Shown here: positions 17,451-27,244 of the stretch, piece after piece
Position numbering within the stretch: the first letter of the stretch is position 1
Layout of the letters: every line of letters begins with the position of its first letter
Source: Aquidulcibacter paucihalophilus
GTDB lineage: Bacteria; Pseudomonadota; Alphaproteobacteria; Caulobacterales; Aquidulcibacteraceae
DNA: 60,144 bases
Direction of reading: 5' to 3'
Assembly (NCBI RefSeq): GCF_002105465.1
Contig: NZ_NCSQ01000148.1
Coordinates: 239-60,382 of the forward strand
Position numbers and translations under genes: made by a program
Notes under the pieces: generated by a model
The model's database searches: none
What the model saw: the letters and a program-made list of their open reading frames with translations, nothing else
What the model was told of the DNA's origin: nothing

Positions 17451-18245
17451 TTAGCGTTCCGCGCTACAAATCCCGCGTTTCGACGTGCCGTTCAAGAAGT
17501 CCAACATGGCTTGAACCTGTTCATTGTCTTGGAAGCTTTCGCTGACATCGGAAATGCGGTCCTGCAAGGGCGTAACATCATCGCCAAACAGCATATCAAA
17601 GGCGGCAAGAATATCGCGGATTTGGGCGGTTGAGTTACCGCGCCGCTTGAAGCCCACAATGTTCAAGCCCTTCAAATGCGCCGGATTGCCATTGGCCATA
17701 GCAAACGGAATGACATCGCGCGTCACCAAAGCCAAAGCGCCGATAAAGGCAAAGGTCCCAATGCGCGTCCATTGGTGCACCGCCGCCAAACCACCAATAT
17801 AGACGCCCTTGGCCAAATGGGCGTGGCCGCCCAGGGTCGCGCTGCGCGCCAGGATGCAATTATCTTCCACCACACAATCATGGGCGACATGGGAATTGTC
17901 CATGAAATAGCAGCCATCGCCAATTTTGGTCAGGCCCTGATCGCGGGTTGAGCCGCGGTGCATGGTCACATGTTCGCGGATGACACAGGACGCGCCAATG
18001 ACAAGCTGGGTGTCGCTATCCTGATAGGGATGGATTTGCGGTGGGCCACCCAGAACGGCAAAGGGCCATACTTGCGTAGTGGCCCCGATGCTGACCCGGC
18101 CATAAGTCGTGACGTTAGACACCAAATGCGCATCTGGCCCGATGGTTGTTTGGCTGGAAATATAGCAAAAAGGGCCGATTTTGGCCCCATCATGGATCAC
18201 AGCACCATCTTCAATGACGGCCGAGGGATGGATGGTTGCGCTCAT
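17451..18245 (-). CDS. lpxA: UDP-N-acetylglucosamine acyltransferase
   Basis: It catalyses the first acylation of lipid A synthesis, moving a 3-hydroxyacyl chain from acyl carrier protein to UDP-GlcNAc. The 264-residue protein has the left-handed beta helix built of hexapeptide repeats, the catalytic His in NSHVAHDCVVEDN, and the C-terminal helical part with GLNIVGFKRRG. The chosen start [11 protein letters not shown] overlaps the fabZ stop by ATGA. A start nine codons upstream would lie inside fabZ and is unlikely. Confidence 0.97.
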   Translation of the reverse strand: MSATIHPSAVIEDGAVIHDGAKIGPFCYISSQTTIGPDAHLVSNVTTYGRVSIGATTQVWPFAVLGGPPQIHPYQDSDTQLVIGASCVIREHVTMHRGSTRDQGLTKIGDGCYFMDNSHVAHDCVVEDNCILARSATLGGHAHLAKGVYIGGLAAVHQWTRIGTFAFIGALALVTRDVIPFAMANGNPAHLKGLNIVGFKRRGNSTAQIRDILAAFDMLFGDDVTPLQDRISDVSESFQDNEQVQAMLDFLNGTSKRGICSAER

Positions 18246-18688
18246 GCCAAATCTACTTTCATGGCAGCCCATTCCGCCTCACAGGCCAATTGGCCATCTA
18301 CTTCTGCTTTACCGGCAAATTTGTAGATATTGCGGCGGCCTAACAGCACCTCGACCTGAATGTTCAACACATCCCCCGGCCGCACTGGACGGCGGAATTT
18401 CGCATTATCGACCGACATAAACATAATGCCGGCTGTCTTGGCGTCGACCTTTAAGGTCTTGGACATCAGTACAGCGCTGGCTTGGGCCATGGCTTCAATC
18501 TGCAAGACACCGGGCATTAGCGGGCGGCTTGGAAAATGGCCCTGAAAGAAGGGTTCATTGGCCGTTACGCACTTAATCCCGCGAATGCTCTGTCCCTCGA
18601 CATAGTCAAAGCACCGATCAATCAACAGAAACGGGAAGCGGTGCGGGATCAGGCGTTCAATTTCGTCGCAATCAATCATGTCGCTCAT
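18242..18688 (-). CDS. fabZ: 3-hydroxyacyl-ACP dehydratase
   Basis: It dehydrates 3-hydroxyacyl-ACP in type II fatty acid synthesis, competing with LpxA/LpxD for substrate, which explains its place among lpx genes. The 148-residue hot-dog fold protein has [12 protein letters not shown], the catalytic His in [11 protein letters not shown] and Glu in LQIEAMAQ. The start [14 protein letters not shown] overlaps the lpxD stop by ATGA. The longer reading that starts within lpxD was rejected for that reason. Confidence 0.97.
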   Translation of the reverse strand: MSDMIDCDEIERLIPHRFPFLLIDRCFDYVEGQSIRGIKCVTANEPFFQGHFPSRPLMPGVLQIEAMAQASAVLMSKTLKVDAKTAGIMFMSVDNAKFRRPVRPGDVLNIQVEVLLGRRNIYKFAGKAEVDGQLACEAEWAAMKVDLA

Positions 18689-19725
18689 AGTGATTCCCCA
18701 CCCTTCGGGCTTGCTTGTGGTTTTGGGTTGACCAGTCGTTTGAGGGCAACCGATTCTCGCAGCCATTGTCGCAGCGGTTTGGCGGGATAGCCACCCCAGG
18801 CCTCGCCCGCAGGAACCGATTCCAAGACACCACTTCCCGCAGCGATCACCACGCGCTCACCCACTTGAATGTGATCACCCAAGCCGACGCGCCCGCCCAT
18901 CATGACATTGTCGCCAATTTCGCACGAGCCGGAAATCCCGCCGAACGCCGCGATCACGACCCCCAGCCCAAGTTGGCAATTATGCGCAATTTGCGTGAAA
19001 TTGTCGATTTTACAGCCAATACCTAAAACCGTATCGCCAAAAGCGCCGCGATCTACAGCACATAATGAGCCAACAGATACGTCATCTTGCAAAATGGCCC
19101 GACCCAATTGCGGCACATCAACCGGACCATTGGCCGTAGGGGCGACGCCAAAGCCGACCTCACCAATCACACTGCCGGAAGAAATCGTGACCCGGTCGCC
19201 GATCAAAGCGCAATAAATGGTGACATTGGCCCCGATCCGGCAATTTCGCCCAATCGCAACTCCTGGCCCGATGACGCTATTGGGGCCAATTGTGGTGCCT
19301 TGGCCAATCTCAACATCCTCACCAATAACCACACCGCGGCCAATAATGACATTGGCTTCAAGCTTGACGGAGGCAGGGACAGCAGGGGCTGTCGGGTCAA
19401 AGTCGCGACGCGCGACAAGCGCTGCGGCCGCAGCGGCAAAAACGGCGCGCGGTTCTTTCACGATCAAGGGTGCCACGCCCGCTGGCAACAGGGCGGCATG
19501 TTCAGCCCGAACGAGACAGGCCCCTGCCTTGGTTTCTATCAGCGACTGCCCTTTGGCTGGTCCCTGACAAAAGGCAAGATCAGATGGTGTTGCTTGATCG
19601 AGGGGCGCGCAGCTTCTGAGGGCCAGATTCGGATCAAAGCCTCCCGGTAATTCCGCCCGCACCACTTGGGCCAATTCGGCCAAGGTTTTGGGCCCAAGGA
19701 GCCTGTAGAAGCGCGGATCAATCAT
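18685..19725 (-). CDS. lpxD: UDP-3-O-acylglucosamine N-acyltransferase
   Basis: It adds the N-linked 3-hydroxyacyl chain, the third step of lipid A synthesis. The 346-residue protein has an N-terminal uridine-binding domain (about 1-105), a left-handed beta helix of hexapeptide repeats with the catalytic His in [12 protein letters not shown], and a C-terminal tail. It is separated from the upstream skp gene by 163 bases holding a strong terminator, so the lpxD-fabZ-lpxA-lpxI-lpxB group probably has its own promoter or depends on read-through. Confidence 0.97.
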   Translation of the reverse strand: MIDPRFYRLLGPKTLAELAQVVRAELPGGFDPNLALRSCAPLDQATPSDLAFCQGPAKGQSLIETKAGACLVRAEHAALLPAGVAPLIVKEPRAVFAAAAAALVARRDFDPTAPAVPASVKLEANVIIGRGVVIGEDVEIGQGTTIGPNSVIGPGVAIGRNCRIGANVTIYCALIGDRVTISSGSVIGEVGFGVAPTANGPVDVPQLGRAILQDDVSVGSLCAVDRGAFGDTVLGIGCKIDNFTQIAHNCQLGLGVVIAAFGGISGSCEIGDNVMMGGRVGLGDHIQVGERVVIAAGSGVLESVPAGEAWGGYPAKPLRQWLRESVALKRLVNPKPQASPKGGESL

Positions 19726-19803
19726 CTTTTGGGCTCCGAGTCGGATAGTCTAGGCCTCTATAAGCGAATTATCGCAAGCCCACGCAAGCCCGACACGCAG
19801 GAT

Positions 19804-19834
19804 AAAAAACGCGGCCCCCGGATAGGAGACCGCG
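19804..19834 (-). terminator. Rho-independent terminator after skp
   Basis: CGCGGCCCCC (19810-19819) and GGAGACCGCG (19825-19834) form a 10-bp stem (two G-U pairs in the minus-strand RNA) with a 5-base loop, followed by six Ts on the minus strand. It lies 55 bases beyond the skp stop and 80 bases before lpxD. Confidence 0.9.
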
Positions 19835-19888
19835 CTTTAGGCGTCGTGGTGGCCGATTGCGGCACTTGCCCGCAATGCGGGCAGCCCC

Positions 19889-20614
19889 TTAGGGGCGACG
19901 GGGTGCTGCTGCTGGTGGACGCGCTGGCAGAGGTGCGCCCGCAGGTGCGGCCGCTGGGGCTGCTCCGGCAGCTGGAGCGGCAGCAGGCGCGCCTTGGGTT
20001 GGCAAGGTTGCACGGACCACATTGATCGTCTTGGTGGTGGCATTCAGGCGCGTGATCAAATCAGCGGTCATGTCGACGCCAGGAATGAAGGCCTCCACTT
20101 GGTTTGCCGAAATGGCGATCAAACCGTTGCGGGCAACCAAGGTTTGCTGAAGCACAGGGGCAATCGCCTTGTTGAAGGCGTCAATCGCATTGCGCTCGGT
20201 CAATTGCATGACTTGGCTCAAACGCTCTTGCTTTTGCTGGAACTCATTATTGAGGCGCTGAAAAGCTTCTTGGCGCTGACGACCGGCCACACTTTGCGAC
20301 TCTTGAACCGAGCTTGCGAGGATGGCGCGCAATTCAGATTCAAGCTGGCGCTGATCTGGTTCTAATTCACGATTGATTTGGTCGCGAATGGCTTTGAGCT
20401 TGTTCGACATATCTTGGCCGGCCAAGCTGTCTTGGATCAAAGCGCCGAGGTCATAGACCACCACTGGGCTTAAAACGGCTGGCGCGCCGGCTGGGCGCGC
20501 GGGGGCAGCCGCAGCGGCTGGCGCTGGGGCTGGGACGGGCACTGGGGTTTGCGCGTAGGCGGAGGTTGCCGCCAACAAGGCTGCAACGCCAGCCATCAGA
20601 TCGTGTGCTTTCAT
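19889..20614 (-). CDS. skp: OmpH/Skp-family periplasmic chaperone with Ala/Pro-rich arms
   Basis: It carries outer-membrane proteins across the periplasm to BamA, which is encoded just upstream. The signal peptide covers about residues 1-21 (ending TSAYAQ). An Ala/Pro-rich segment (22-50) precedes the OmpH core, which starts near VVVYDLGALIQDS and has long coiled-coil helices rich in Gln, Arg and Glu (about 65-165). The C-terminus from about 208 is again almost entirely Ala and Pro. These low-complexity arms make it longer (241 residues) than the roughly 160-200 usual for Skp. It begins 35 bases after the bamA stop and is probably co-transcribed with it. Confidence 0.88.
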   Translation of the reverse strand: MKAHDLMAGVAALLAATSAYAQTPVPVPAPAPAAAAAPARPAGAPAVLSPVVVYDLGALIQDSLAGQDMSNKLKAIRDQINRELEPDQRQLESELRAILASSVQESQSVAGRQRQEAFQRLNNEFQQKQERLSQVMQLTERNAIDAFNKAIAPVLQQTLVARNGLIAISANQVEAFIPGVDMTADLITRLNATTKTINVVRATLPTQGAPAAAPAAGAAPAAAPAGAPLPARPPAAAPRRP

Positions 20615-20649
20615 AGATGTTTCTCCTGGAAAATTGAGGGCAGATCGCC

Positions 20650-23082
20650 CTAGAAATTGGTCGCGGTCGAGAACCGGAAGGTTTCAGCCTTGTCGTAATC
20701 CTGTTTCAAGAAGGGATTTGAGAAGTCAAACCGAACAGGGCCAAATGGGGAAACCCAGTTGACAGACAAGCCTGCAGAGGCGCGCAAGGCCAAGCCATCA
20801 CGGGTGTTTTGATAGGTGCCGTAATTGATGTCCCCCTTGGCCTTGTCAATTGGATCAAGGCCGCCCAGCGTGCCAACATCTAAGAAGAGCGCCGCTGAAA
20901 TGCCGTAGGATTCAGGCAGAGGTGTCGGAACGGTCAATTCAAAAGAGGCGATGCCATAGGTTTTGCCGCCCAAAGCGTCGCCATAAACGGTTCGTACAGT
21001 CTGCGACAAACCATCGGGTTGGGTTGAATCAGCATCACGTACAGAGAAGACGGTACGTGGACCAATCCCGGCAATTTCAAAGCCACGGAAGCTTTGGCCG
21101 CCCTTGAAGAAGCGGTCGTTGACGCGAATTGTATCGCCATCCCATCCGGCAATATGGCCTGCATTCAATGTGGCACTGGCGCGCCAGCCCGGGAATAGTC
21201 CGCGATAAATGCCGCCTTGGAACTCCGTCCGATGGTATTTGACGCCAGTGCCGACGCCCGCAAAATCTTGGCTCAGCGAGATATCAAAGCCACGCGTTGG
21301 GCGGCGCGGATCATTGCGACGATCCCAGTTAAATGAATAGCCCGCCAGCGAGGTGGTGGTCTTGCCGAGCGAGCGACACAGCGCGCTGGCATTCAACAAC
21401 GGCGTACCATCCGCATTGAAGCAGGATACAGACGGGATTTCGTTGGTGTCATTGCGATAGGTGTAACGGAAGCCCAAGCTACGATCTTCGGCCAGCGGGA
21501 ACCCGCCGCGCAAGCCAAAACCGGTCGAATTGGTAGAGAAACCCGCCTCGCGCAAATAGTCTTGTTCGACCGAGAAGATGTCGATACCGGCGGCAATATT
21601 GCGCCCCATAAAGCGCGGTTCGGTGAAGCGAATATCGATGTTCCTCGTGCGCGAACTGGTTTCAACACGGAAGCGCAAGAACTGGCCCCGGCCGCGCAAG
21701 TTACGCTGTGAGATTGACACGGCGAAATTATAGGCTTCTTGCGAGGCATAGCCGACCGAAAAGGCCAGTTCGCCGGTTGCTTGTTCTTCAACCTTCACTT
21801 CCACGACGGTTCGGTCGGGCAGCGAGCCGGGCTTTTCCTCAATCTCAACTTCCTTAAAGAAGCCAAGCGCCTTCACGCGGTTCTTCGAGCGGTCGATCAA
21901 GACGCGGTTAAAGGCATCGCCTTCGGCCAAGCGCAATTCACGGCGAATGACTTGGTCCAATGTGGCTGTGTTACCAATCACATCGATGCGCTCCACATAG
22001 ACACGTGGGCCTTCGTCAACGTCAAAAACAATATTGACCTTGCGGTTATCACGATCGGCGGTCTCGCGTGGGCGGACGTCCACGAAGGCATAACCGGAAG
22101 AACCTGCGGCAAAGGTGATTGATTCAATCGCCTTCTCCACCAGGTCACGCTCAAACATCGCACCGCTGCGGATGGGAATGAAGGCACGCAGCACATCCCC
22201 ACTCAGTTTCGAGTTCTTGGTGTTTACCGTGATGTCGCCAAAGGTGTATTTCGGCCCCTCTTCCACCGCATAGGTAACGTAGAAGTCCTTATGATCGGGC
22301 GTCAATTCAGCCACCGCTGATTTCACACGGAAATCATAGTGACCTTCATTGAGATAAAATTTGCGCAATTGCTCGCGATCATAATCCAATTTGTCTGGAT
22401 CATAATTGTCTTTGCTGGAGAAGAAACGCCACCACTCAGACTCTTGGGTCACAACCACGCTCTTTAGGCGCGAGTCGGAAAAAGCCTGATTGCCAATGAA
22501 ATTGACTTTGCGAATGCCCGTTGTGCGGCCTTCATTGATCTCAAAGATCAAATCGACACGGTTGGACGGCAGGACCTTGATCTTCGGCACAATATTGGCC
22601 GCAAATTTGCCAGAGCGGCGATAGACTTCCTGCATACGGCGAATATCAGCTTGCACGCGGTTTTGCGTGAACCACGAACGCGGCTTGATCTGCACTTCTT
22701 TCTCAAGCTTGTCCTTGGTAACCGCACTATTGCCTTCAAACAGGACTTGGTTGACGGTTGGGTTTTCCGCCACTTTCACAACCAAGGTCTGGCCGCGCTG
22801 TTCAAATTCGACATTGGCAAAAAAGCCAGTCGCAAACAGCGTCTTCAAGGCAATGTCGATCCGCTCGGGGCTGAAAGGCTCGCCAGGCTGGATGGCGACA
22901 TAGGCCAGAACGGTAGCGGTCTCGATGCGTTGATTGCCTTCTACCGCCACACTCGTGATGATCTGCGGGGCCGCAGCTTCGCCGCCATCACCAGCCTGTT
23001 GGGCAAAGGCCAAAGGGCCATAGCAAGCGTTCACTGCCAGTGCAGCAACCCCGCCAATCAGCAGACGTTTAATTGATGCCAT
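20650..23082 (-). CDS. bamA: Outer-membrane protein assembly factor BamA
   Basis: It is the core of the BAM complex, which inserts beta-barrel proteins into the outer membrane. A signal peptide (MASIKRLLIGGVAALA...LAFAQ) is followed by five POTRA domains (about 40-400) and a 16-strand barrel. The barrel carries the loop-6 motif FRGF in GGQSFRGFEIAG and ends in a terminal Phe (FRFSTATNF). I chose the start that gives a normal-length signal peptide, 810 residues in all. GTG and ATG starts 15 and 12 codons earlier are possible, and none has a strong ribosome-binding site. It follows rseP by about 90 bases. Confidence 0.96.
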   Translation of the reverse strand: MASIKRLLIGGVAALAVNACYGPLAFAQQAGDGGEAAAPQIITSVAVEGNQRIETATVLAYVAIQPGEPFSPERIDIALKTLFATGFFANVEFEQRGQTLVVKVAENPTVNQVLFEGNSAVTKDKLEKEVQIKPRSWFTQNRVQADIRRMQEVYRRSGKFAANIVPKIKVLPSNRVDLIFEINEGRTTGIRKVNFIGNQAFSDSRLKSVVVTQESEWWRFFSSKDNYDPDKLDYDREQLRKFYLNEGHYDFRVKSAVAELTPDHKDFYVTYAVEEGPKYTFGDITVNTKNSKLSGDVLRAFIPIRSGAMFERDLVEKAIESITFAAGSSGYAFVDVRPRETADRDNRKVNIVFDVDEGPRVYVERIDVIGNTATLDQVIRRELRLAEGDAFNRVLIDRSKNRVKALGFFKEVEIEEKPGSLPDRTVVEVKVEEQATGELAFSVGYASQEAYNFAVSISQRNLRGRGQFLRFRVETSSRTRNIDIRFTEPRFMGRNIAAGIDIFSVEQDYLREAGFSTNSTGFGLRGGFPLAEDRSLGFRYTYRNDTNEIPSVSCFNADGTPLLNASALCRSLGKTTTSLAGYSFNWDRRNDPRRPTRGFDISLSQDFAGVGTGVKYHRTEFQGGIYRGLFPGWRASATLNAGHIAGWDGDTIRVNDRFFKGGQSFRGFEIAGIGPRTVFSVRDADSTQPDGLSQTVRTVYGDALGGKTYGIASFELTVPTPLPESYGISAALFLDVGTLGGLDPIDKAKGDINYGTYQNTRDGLALRASAGLSVNWVSPFGPVRFDFSNPFLKQDYDKAETFRFSTATNF

Positions 23083-23172
23083 AAAGGAGCCCGTTAAACC
23101 TTGTTGTACGCGTGCCATGCAGGTCACGCCCGAGTTTCAGAAGTGGTGGATAGACAATTTGGGACAGCAATC

Positions 23173-24372
23173 CTAGCCCGCAGCGACAAAGCCTTTCAGC
23201 ACATTGAATAAACCAGTCCTCTCGAGATCTTGGAAAGTCGCAAAAACGAATAAACTCAAGATACAAACGAGACCAACTTGGAAGCTGATCGCCTGCACTT
23301 TCTCAGGGATTGGTTTACCACGAATAGCCTCAGCCGCGTAAAATACCAAGTGCCCGCCATCGAGAACCGGCAGAGGCAGAAGATTCATAAAGCCAACGGC
23401 AATCGAAAGAACAGCGGCAAGGCGCACCAAACCAATCCCAACTGATTCGGCGACTTGCACCGCACTGGCGTCTGGCCCTGCGCTTTCAACCGAGTTTTCC
23501 GTGACTTTGCCCGCGATCTGATAGATGCCCAAAGGTCCATTCAAATGGCCAGCAGACATCCCCCCCCGCAATAGCGCAGTGATAAAATTCACCTGCGTGC
23601 TGATGATAGCCCCTGTCTGCTCACCACCACGCACCACGGCTTCAAACGGATTATAGGTGCGATGTTCGATGGTTTCTTTGCTGAAACGGGTCTCAATGCC
23701 CAAAAGGCCTTGGGTTTCAGTGTCGCCAAAAGGTGTCTTTTTCTCAACGATTTTGGGGGTGACAGTGATCGGCACTTCAGCCCCACCGCGCTTCAATACA
23801 AGGCGCATTTCCTTGCCACCTGAAACCATGATGGCCGTCTGAAGCTCAACAAAGTCGTCAACCTTATTGCCATTAATCTCGACAACTTCATCGCCCGCCT
23901 TGATCCCAGCAGCAGCAGCGGCACCATCTGGCAGAACGTTTGAAATGACCGGCCGCTGAACGGTCTCGCCGAACATGGCAAAGAAGACGGCAAAGACCGC
24001 GATGGAAAATGCAAAGTTGAACGCAGGCCCCGCCGCAGTAACAGCTGCCCGGACGCCCACAGGTTGGGCGTGAAATAGGCCGCTGCTTTTGTCGGCTTTA
24101 GCTTGGGTAAAGTCGGGCTGGGAGGCGGCGTCCTTATCGCCTTCAAATTTGACATAGCCGCCCAGGGGCAGTGCGCCAATGCGCCACCGAACGCCCACTT
24201 TCGACGTCCAAGCAATCAATTCCGGGCCAAAGCCAATCGAAAAAGATTCAACCTTGACCTTAAACCAGCGCGCAACTTGGTAATGCCCATACTCATGAAC
24301 AAAGACAACGATACTCAATACCACCACAAAGGAGGCCAAGCTGACTGCTATGCCGCTAATATTTTCCAACAT
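23173..24372 (-). CDS. rseP: RIP zinc metalloprotease RseP
   Basis: It is an intramembrane site-2 protease that cleaves anti-sigma factors or signal-peptide remnants in the inner membrane. The zinc motif HEYGH lies at residues 26-30 in the first membrane helix. A PDZ domain spans about 135-215 (NVLPDGAAAAAGIKAGDEV). The second metal-ligand motif NLLPLPVLDGGHL is near residues 335-347, and membrane helices flank it. The length of 399 residues suits a single-PDZ form. It sits between dxr and bamA, the conserved order in proteobacteria. Confidence 0.96.
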   Translation of the reverse strand: MLENISGIAVSLASFVVVLSIVVFVHEYGHYQVARWFKVKVESFSIGFGPELIAWTSKVGVRWRIGALPLGGYVKFEGDKDAASQPDFTQAKADKSSGLFHAQPVGVRAAVTAAGPAFNFAFSIAVFAVFFAMFGETVQRPVISNVLPDGAAAAAGIKAGDEVVEINGNKVDDFVELQTAIMVSGGKEMRLVLKRGGAEVPITVTPKIVEKKTPFGDTETQGLLGIETRFSKETIEHRTYNPFEAVVRGGEQTGAIISTQVNFITALLRGGMSAGHLNGPLGIYQIAGKVTENSVESAGPDASAVQVAESVGIGLVRLAAVLSIAVGFMNLLPLPVLDGGHLVFYAAEAIRGKPIPEKVQAISFQVGLVCILSLFVFATFQDLERTGLFNVLKGFVAAG

Positions 24373-24413
24373 CCTACCAAGAACTCCGGCCCAGAAGACG
24401 CTGCCGCACCGGC

Positions 24414-25622
24414 CTAGGCCGAGACGAACTTGCGCTTCGCAATGTTTTGAGTGGCAATGCTACGGCCCGCCTCATCAGCAGCATAGACATCATCCAAGTC
24501 TCCCAAAGCAGCATCCATGCCAAGGCGGCAGGCTTCTTCCATGGTTTCCGACACGATTGCGGCAATTTCTGGAAAGGAAACATTACGATCCAGAAAGGCT
24601 TGCACAGCCACTTCATTTGACGCGTTTAAGATCGTGGGTGCCGCGCCTTTCATCTGCAGCGCGCAGCGGGCAAGGTTGAGCGCAGGAAATCTTTCTAAAT
24701 CAGGTAGTTCAAAGTCTAACTTTGCAATGGCTGCTAAGTCTAATCGCGGCGCGGAGGTCACCAAACGCGCCGGCCAAGCCAGTGCATGGGCAATAGGAAT
24801 GCGCATATCCGCTGCACCTAATTGTGCTAAAACACTGCCATCTTCATACGCCACTAAGCTGTGGATAACCGATTGCGGGTGAACCAGCACATCGATCTTG
24901 TTTTCCGGCATCCCAAAAAGAAGCGCGGCCTCGATTAGTTCGAGGCCTTTGTTCATCAAAGTGGCACTGTCGACCGAAATTTTCTGTCCCATGGACCAAT
25001 TGGGATGGGCGACGGCTTGCTCGGGCGTGGCTGCGGCAATGGCAGTTGCACTCCAAGTCCGAAACGGGCCACCCGAAGCGGTCAGAATCAGTTTTTCGAC
25101 CCGGTCGGATTGGTCCAAGACTTGGAAAATCGCATTATGCTCGCTATCGACCGGTAGGATCCGCGCCCCGCCGTCCTGCACCGCCTTCAAAAAGACAGAG
25201 CCTGCGCAGACCAAGCATTCCTTATTGGCCAGGGCAATGGTGGCCCCCCGTTTGGCTGCTGCAAGAGCTGGAGCAAGGCCTGCGGCCCCTACAATAGCTG
25301 CCATCACCAGTTCGGCTGGGCGGGCTGCGGCTTCGACCAAGGCCTCAGGCCCAAGCCCGATTGCAACCCCTTTTCCTGCCAAGGCGGCTTCAAGCTGTGG
25401 CCCAAAACGCGCATCGCCCAACGCGACATAGCTGGCCCCTGTCGCAAGGGCCTGTTCCGCCAAGCCAGCCCAATCGCGATTGGCCGTTAAGGCGATCACA
25501 CGATAGCTGTCTTCTTTGCCGGCAGCACGCGCCCGCGCATTGGCTTCCATCACCACGTCTAGCGTAGCTTGCCCGACGGAGCCTGTGGCCCCCAAAATAG
25601 TCAAAGATTTCGTCATGTTCAT
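24414..25622 (-). CDS. dxr: 1-deoxy-D-xylulose 5-phosphate reductoisomerase
   Basis: It catalyses the NADPH-dependent committed step of the MEP isoprenoid pathway, giving 2-C-methyl-D-erythritol 4-phosphate. The 402-residue protein has the nucleotide-binding motif ILGATGSVGQATL at the N-terminus, IALANKECLVCAG, and the substrate/metal site with DSEHNAIFQ and KISVDSATLMNKGLELIEA. Its ATG overlaps the cdsA stop (ATGA); a second in-frame ATG two codons later is also possible. The pathway product feeds UppS, encoded two genes upstream. Confidence 0.97.
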   Translation of the reverse strand: MNMTKSLTILGATGSVGQATLDVVMEANARARAAGKEDSYRVIALTANRDWAGLAEQALATGASYVALGDARFGPQLEAALAGKGVAIGLGPEALVEAAARPAELVMAAIVGAAGLAPALAAAKRGATIALANKECLVCAGSVFLKAVQDGGARILPVDSEHNAIFQVLDQSDRVEKLILTASGGPFRTWSATAIAAATPEQAVAHPNWSMGQKISVDSATLMNKGLELIEAALLFGMPENKIDVLVHPQSVIHSLVAYEDGSVLAQLGAADMRIPIAHALAWPARLVTSAPRLDLAAIAKLDFELPDLERFPALNLARCALQMKGAAPTILNASNEVAVQAFLDRNVSFPEIAAIVSETMEEACRLGMDAALGDLDDVYAADEAGRSIATQNIAKRKFVSA

Positions 25623-26476
25623 GTCAGCATAGCGCGCAAACCGGGAATAACCAGCAAAATGGCCACAAAGGCCAAAGCTGCGGCTAAATGCCCATCCAGC
25701 CGGTCCAACACACCGCCATGGCCAGGAATAACGCCCGACGCATCCTTGACGCCATAATAGCGTTTAGCCAGCGATTCTAAGAGGTCGCCGCCTTGCGAGA
25801 CCACTGCCAAGAGCCAACCGACCAGCGCCCACGCCAACGGATCTGTGCCCGACAACCAGCCATAGAGCGCACCTGCCATAATGCCGGCAGCCGTCCCCCC
25901 CAAAGAACCAGACCAGGTTTTATTGGGGCTAATGATTGGGAAAAGCTTTGGGCCGCCTACGACGCGCCCAACCAGATAAGCCATCGAATCGGTGGACCAC
26001 ACAATCGCAAACAGGCCAAACATCAGACTGCGGCCCACGTCGTCTTGGCCGCGGAGGCCAGCCAACGCCCAGCCCGACAGGGCAAGGTAAATTGAGCCGG
26101 CCATCGCAAGATAGCCAAATTCGCGTGGAGAGCGCACCAAGGTCAAGAAGAAGCCCAGCGCAGCTAAAGCCTCATAGGCGCGCGGCAAAAGAACAAAGCA
26201 AAGGCCACAGATCGCTGCGATCAACGCCCGCGGCACCAGATCAACTGCTTTTGGGGCAATCATTCGGCCCCATTCAAATGCGAGGGCGGCCATGATGGTC
26301 GCCGCCAAAAGCGCCCAGCCAATTCCGCCGATCCAAGCCCCTGTAAGACTGAGAACCACCATTACAACAGCCGAAACAAAGCGAACCCGAAGGTCTGCCC
26401 CCAATTTGTTGGCCGCTAGGCCAATGGAGAAGGCAGATTGCTTAGGGTCATGGTCCGGCGTGGGGTCCAAGGTCAC
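25619..26476 (-). CDS. cdsA: Phosphatidate cytidylyltransferase (GTG start)
   Basis: It makes CDP-diacylglycerol from phosphatidate and CTP, the precursor of all phospholipids. The protein is polytopic, and its C-terminal signature is clear: NKTWSGSLGGTAAG followed by SQGGDLLESLAKRYYGVKD and PGHGGVLDRLDGH. I take the GTG at 26474-26476, which overlaps the uppS stop as GTGA and gives 285 residues, the usual length. The longer frame starting in uppS adds about 40 residues with no match to the family. Confidence 0.94.
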   Translation of the reverse strand: MTLDPTPDHDPKQSAFSIGLAANKLGADLRVRFVSAVVMVVLSLTGAWIGGIGWALLAATIMAALAFEWGRMIAPKAVDLVPRALIAAICGLCFVLLPRAYEALAALGFFLTLVRSPREFGYLAMAGSIYLALSGWALAGLRGQDDVGRSLMFGLFAIVWSTDSMAYLVGRVVGGPKLFPIISPNKTWSGSLGGTAAGIMAGALYGWLSGTDPLAWALVGWLLAVVSQGGDLLESLAKRYYGVKDASGVIPGHGGVLDRLDGHLAAALAFVAILLVIPGLRAMLT

Positions 26477-27243
26477 ACGCCCCCGTAGCGACGGTTTCGT
26501 TTGGCAAAGACTTGAAGGGCTTCTTCCAATTGCGGTCGGCCAAAATCGGGCCAAAGCGTATCGAAGACGAGGAATTCCGCATAGGCTGATTGCCAAATCA
26601 GGAAATTAGACAAGCGCTGTTCACCGCTGGTGCGGATCACCAAGTCTGGATTGGGCCAGTCGCGGCTGGGCAAGAATTGGGCGATCGTGTCAGGTCCAAT
26701 GGTCTCGGGATCCATCAGGCCTGCTGCAGCTTGACGGGCGATCTCTTGGGTCGCGCGCGCGATTTCCGCTTGGCCGCCATAATTAAAGGCAATGACCAAG
26801 GTCATGATTGTGTTGGCTTCGGTTTGCTTTTCCGCCTGATCCATCAGGGTCAGAATATCGGCAGGCACACCTTCACGCTCGCCCAGAACCCGGATGCGCA
26901 CCCCCGCCCGGTCAAGACGCGTCAAGTCCGAGCGGATGAAGCCACGCAACAAGCCAAATAGGGCTTCGATCTCATCGGGTGGTCTGCGCCAATTTTCTGT
27001 CGAAAACGCATAGACGGTCAGGACCTCAATCCCGAGGTCACCGGCTGCTTCGACCGTATTGCGCAGGGCTTGGACACCCGCTGAATGGCCAAAGGCGCGG
27101 GGCATGCCCCGCGCGGTCGCCCAGCGGCCATTGCCATCCATGATGATGGCGATATGACGCGGACGCGCACCTGCCTCACCCCCTGTCCGGGGTGACAGCT
27201 GATGCGCGGCCTTTGCGGCCCAGTCAGCGAGCGCCCCGGCCAT
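26473..27243 (-). CDS. uppS: Undecaprenyl diphosphate synthase (cis-prenyltransferase)
   Basis: It extends farnesyl diphosphate to undecaprenyl diphosphate, the lipid carrier for peptidoglycan and O-antigen. The 256-residue protein has the conserved HIAIIMDGNGRWA with the catalytic Asp, then GHSAGVQALR, YAFSTENWRRP, AFNYGGQAEI, and DLVIRTSGEQRLSNFL, WQSAYAEF near the end. It starts 1 base after the frr stop and overlaps cdsA. An N-terminal stretch of about 25 residues precedes the core, so a later start cannot be excluded. Confidence 0.96.
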   Translation of the reverse strand: MAGALADWAAKAAHQLSPRTGGEAGARPRHIAIIMDGNGRWATARGMPRAFGHSAGVQALRNTVEAAGDLGIEVLTVYAFSTENWRRPPDEIEALFGLLRGFIRSDLTRLDRAGVRIRVLGEREGVPADILTLMDQAEKQTEANTIMTLVIAFNYGGQAEIARATQEIARQAAAGLMDPETIGPDTIAQFLPSRDWPNPDLVIRTSGEQRLSNFLIWQSAYAEFLVFDTLWPDFGRPQLEEALQVFAKRNRRYGGV

Positions 27244-27244
27244 C

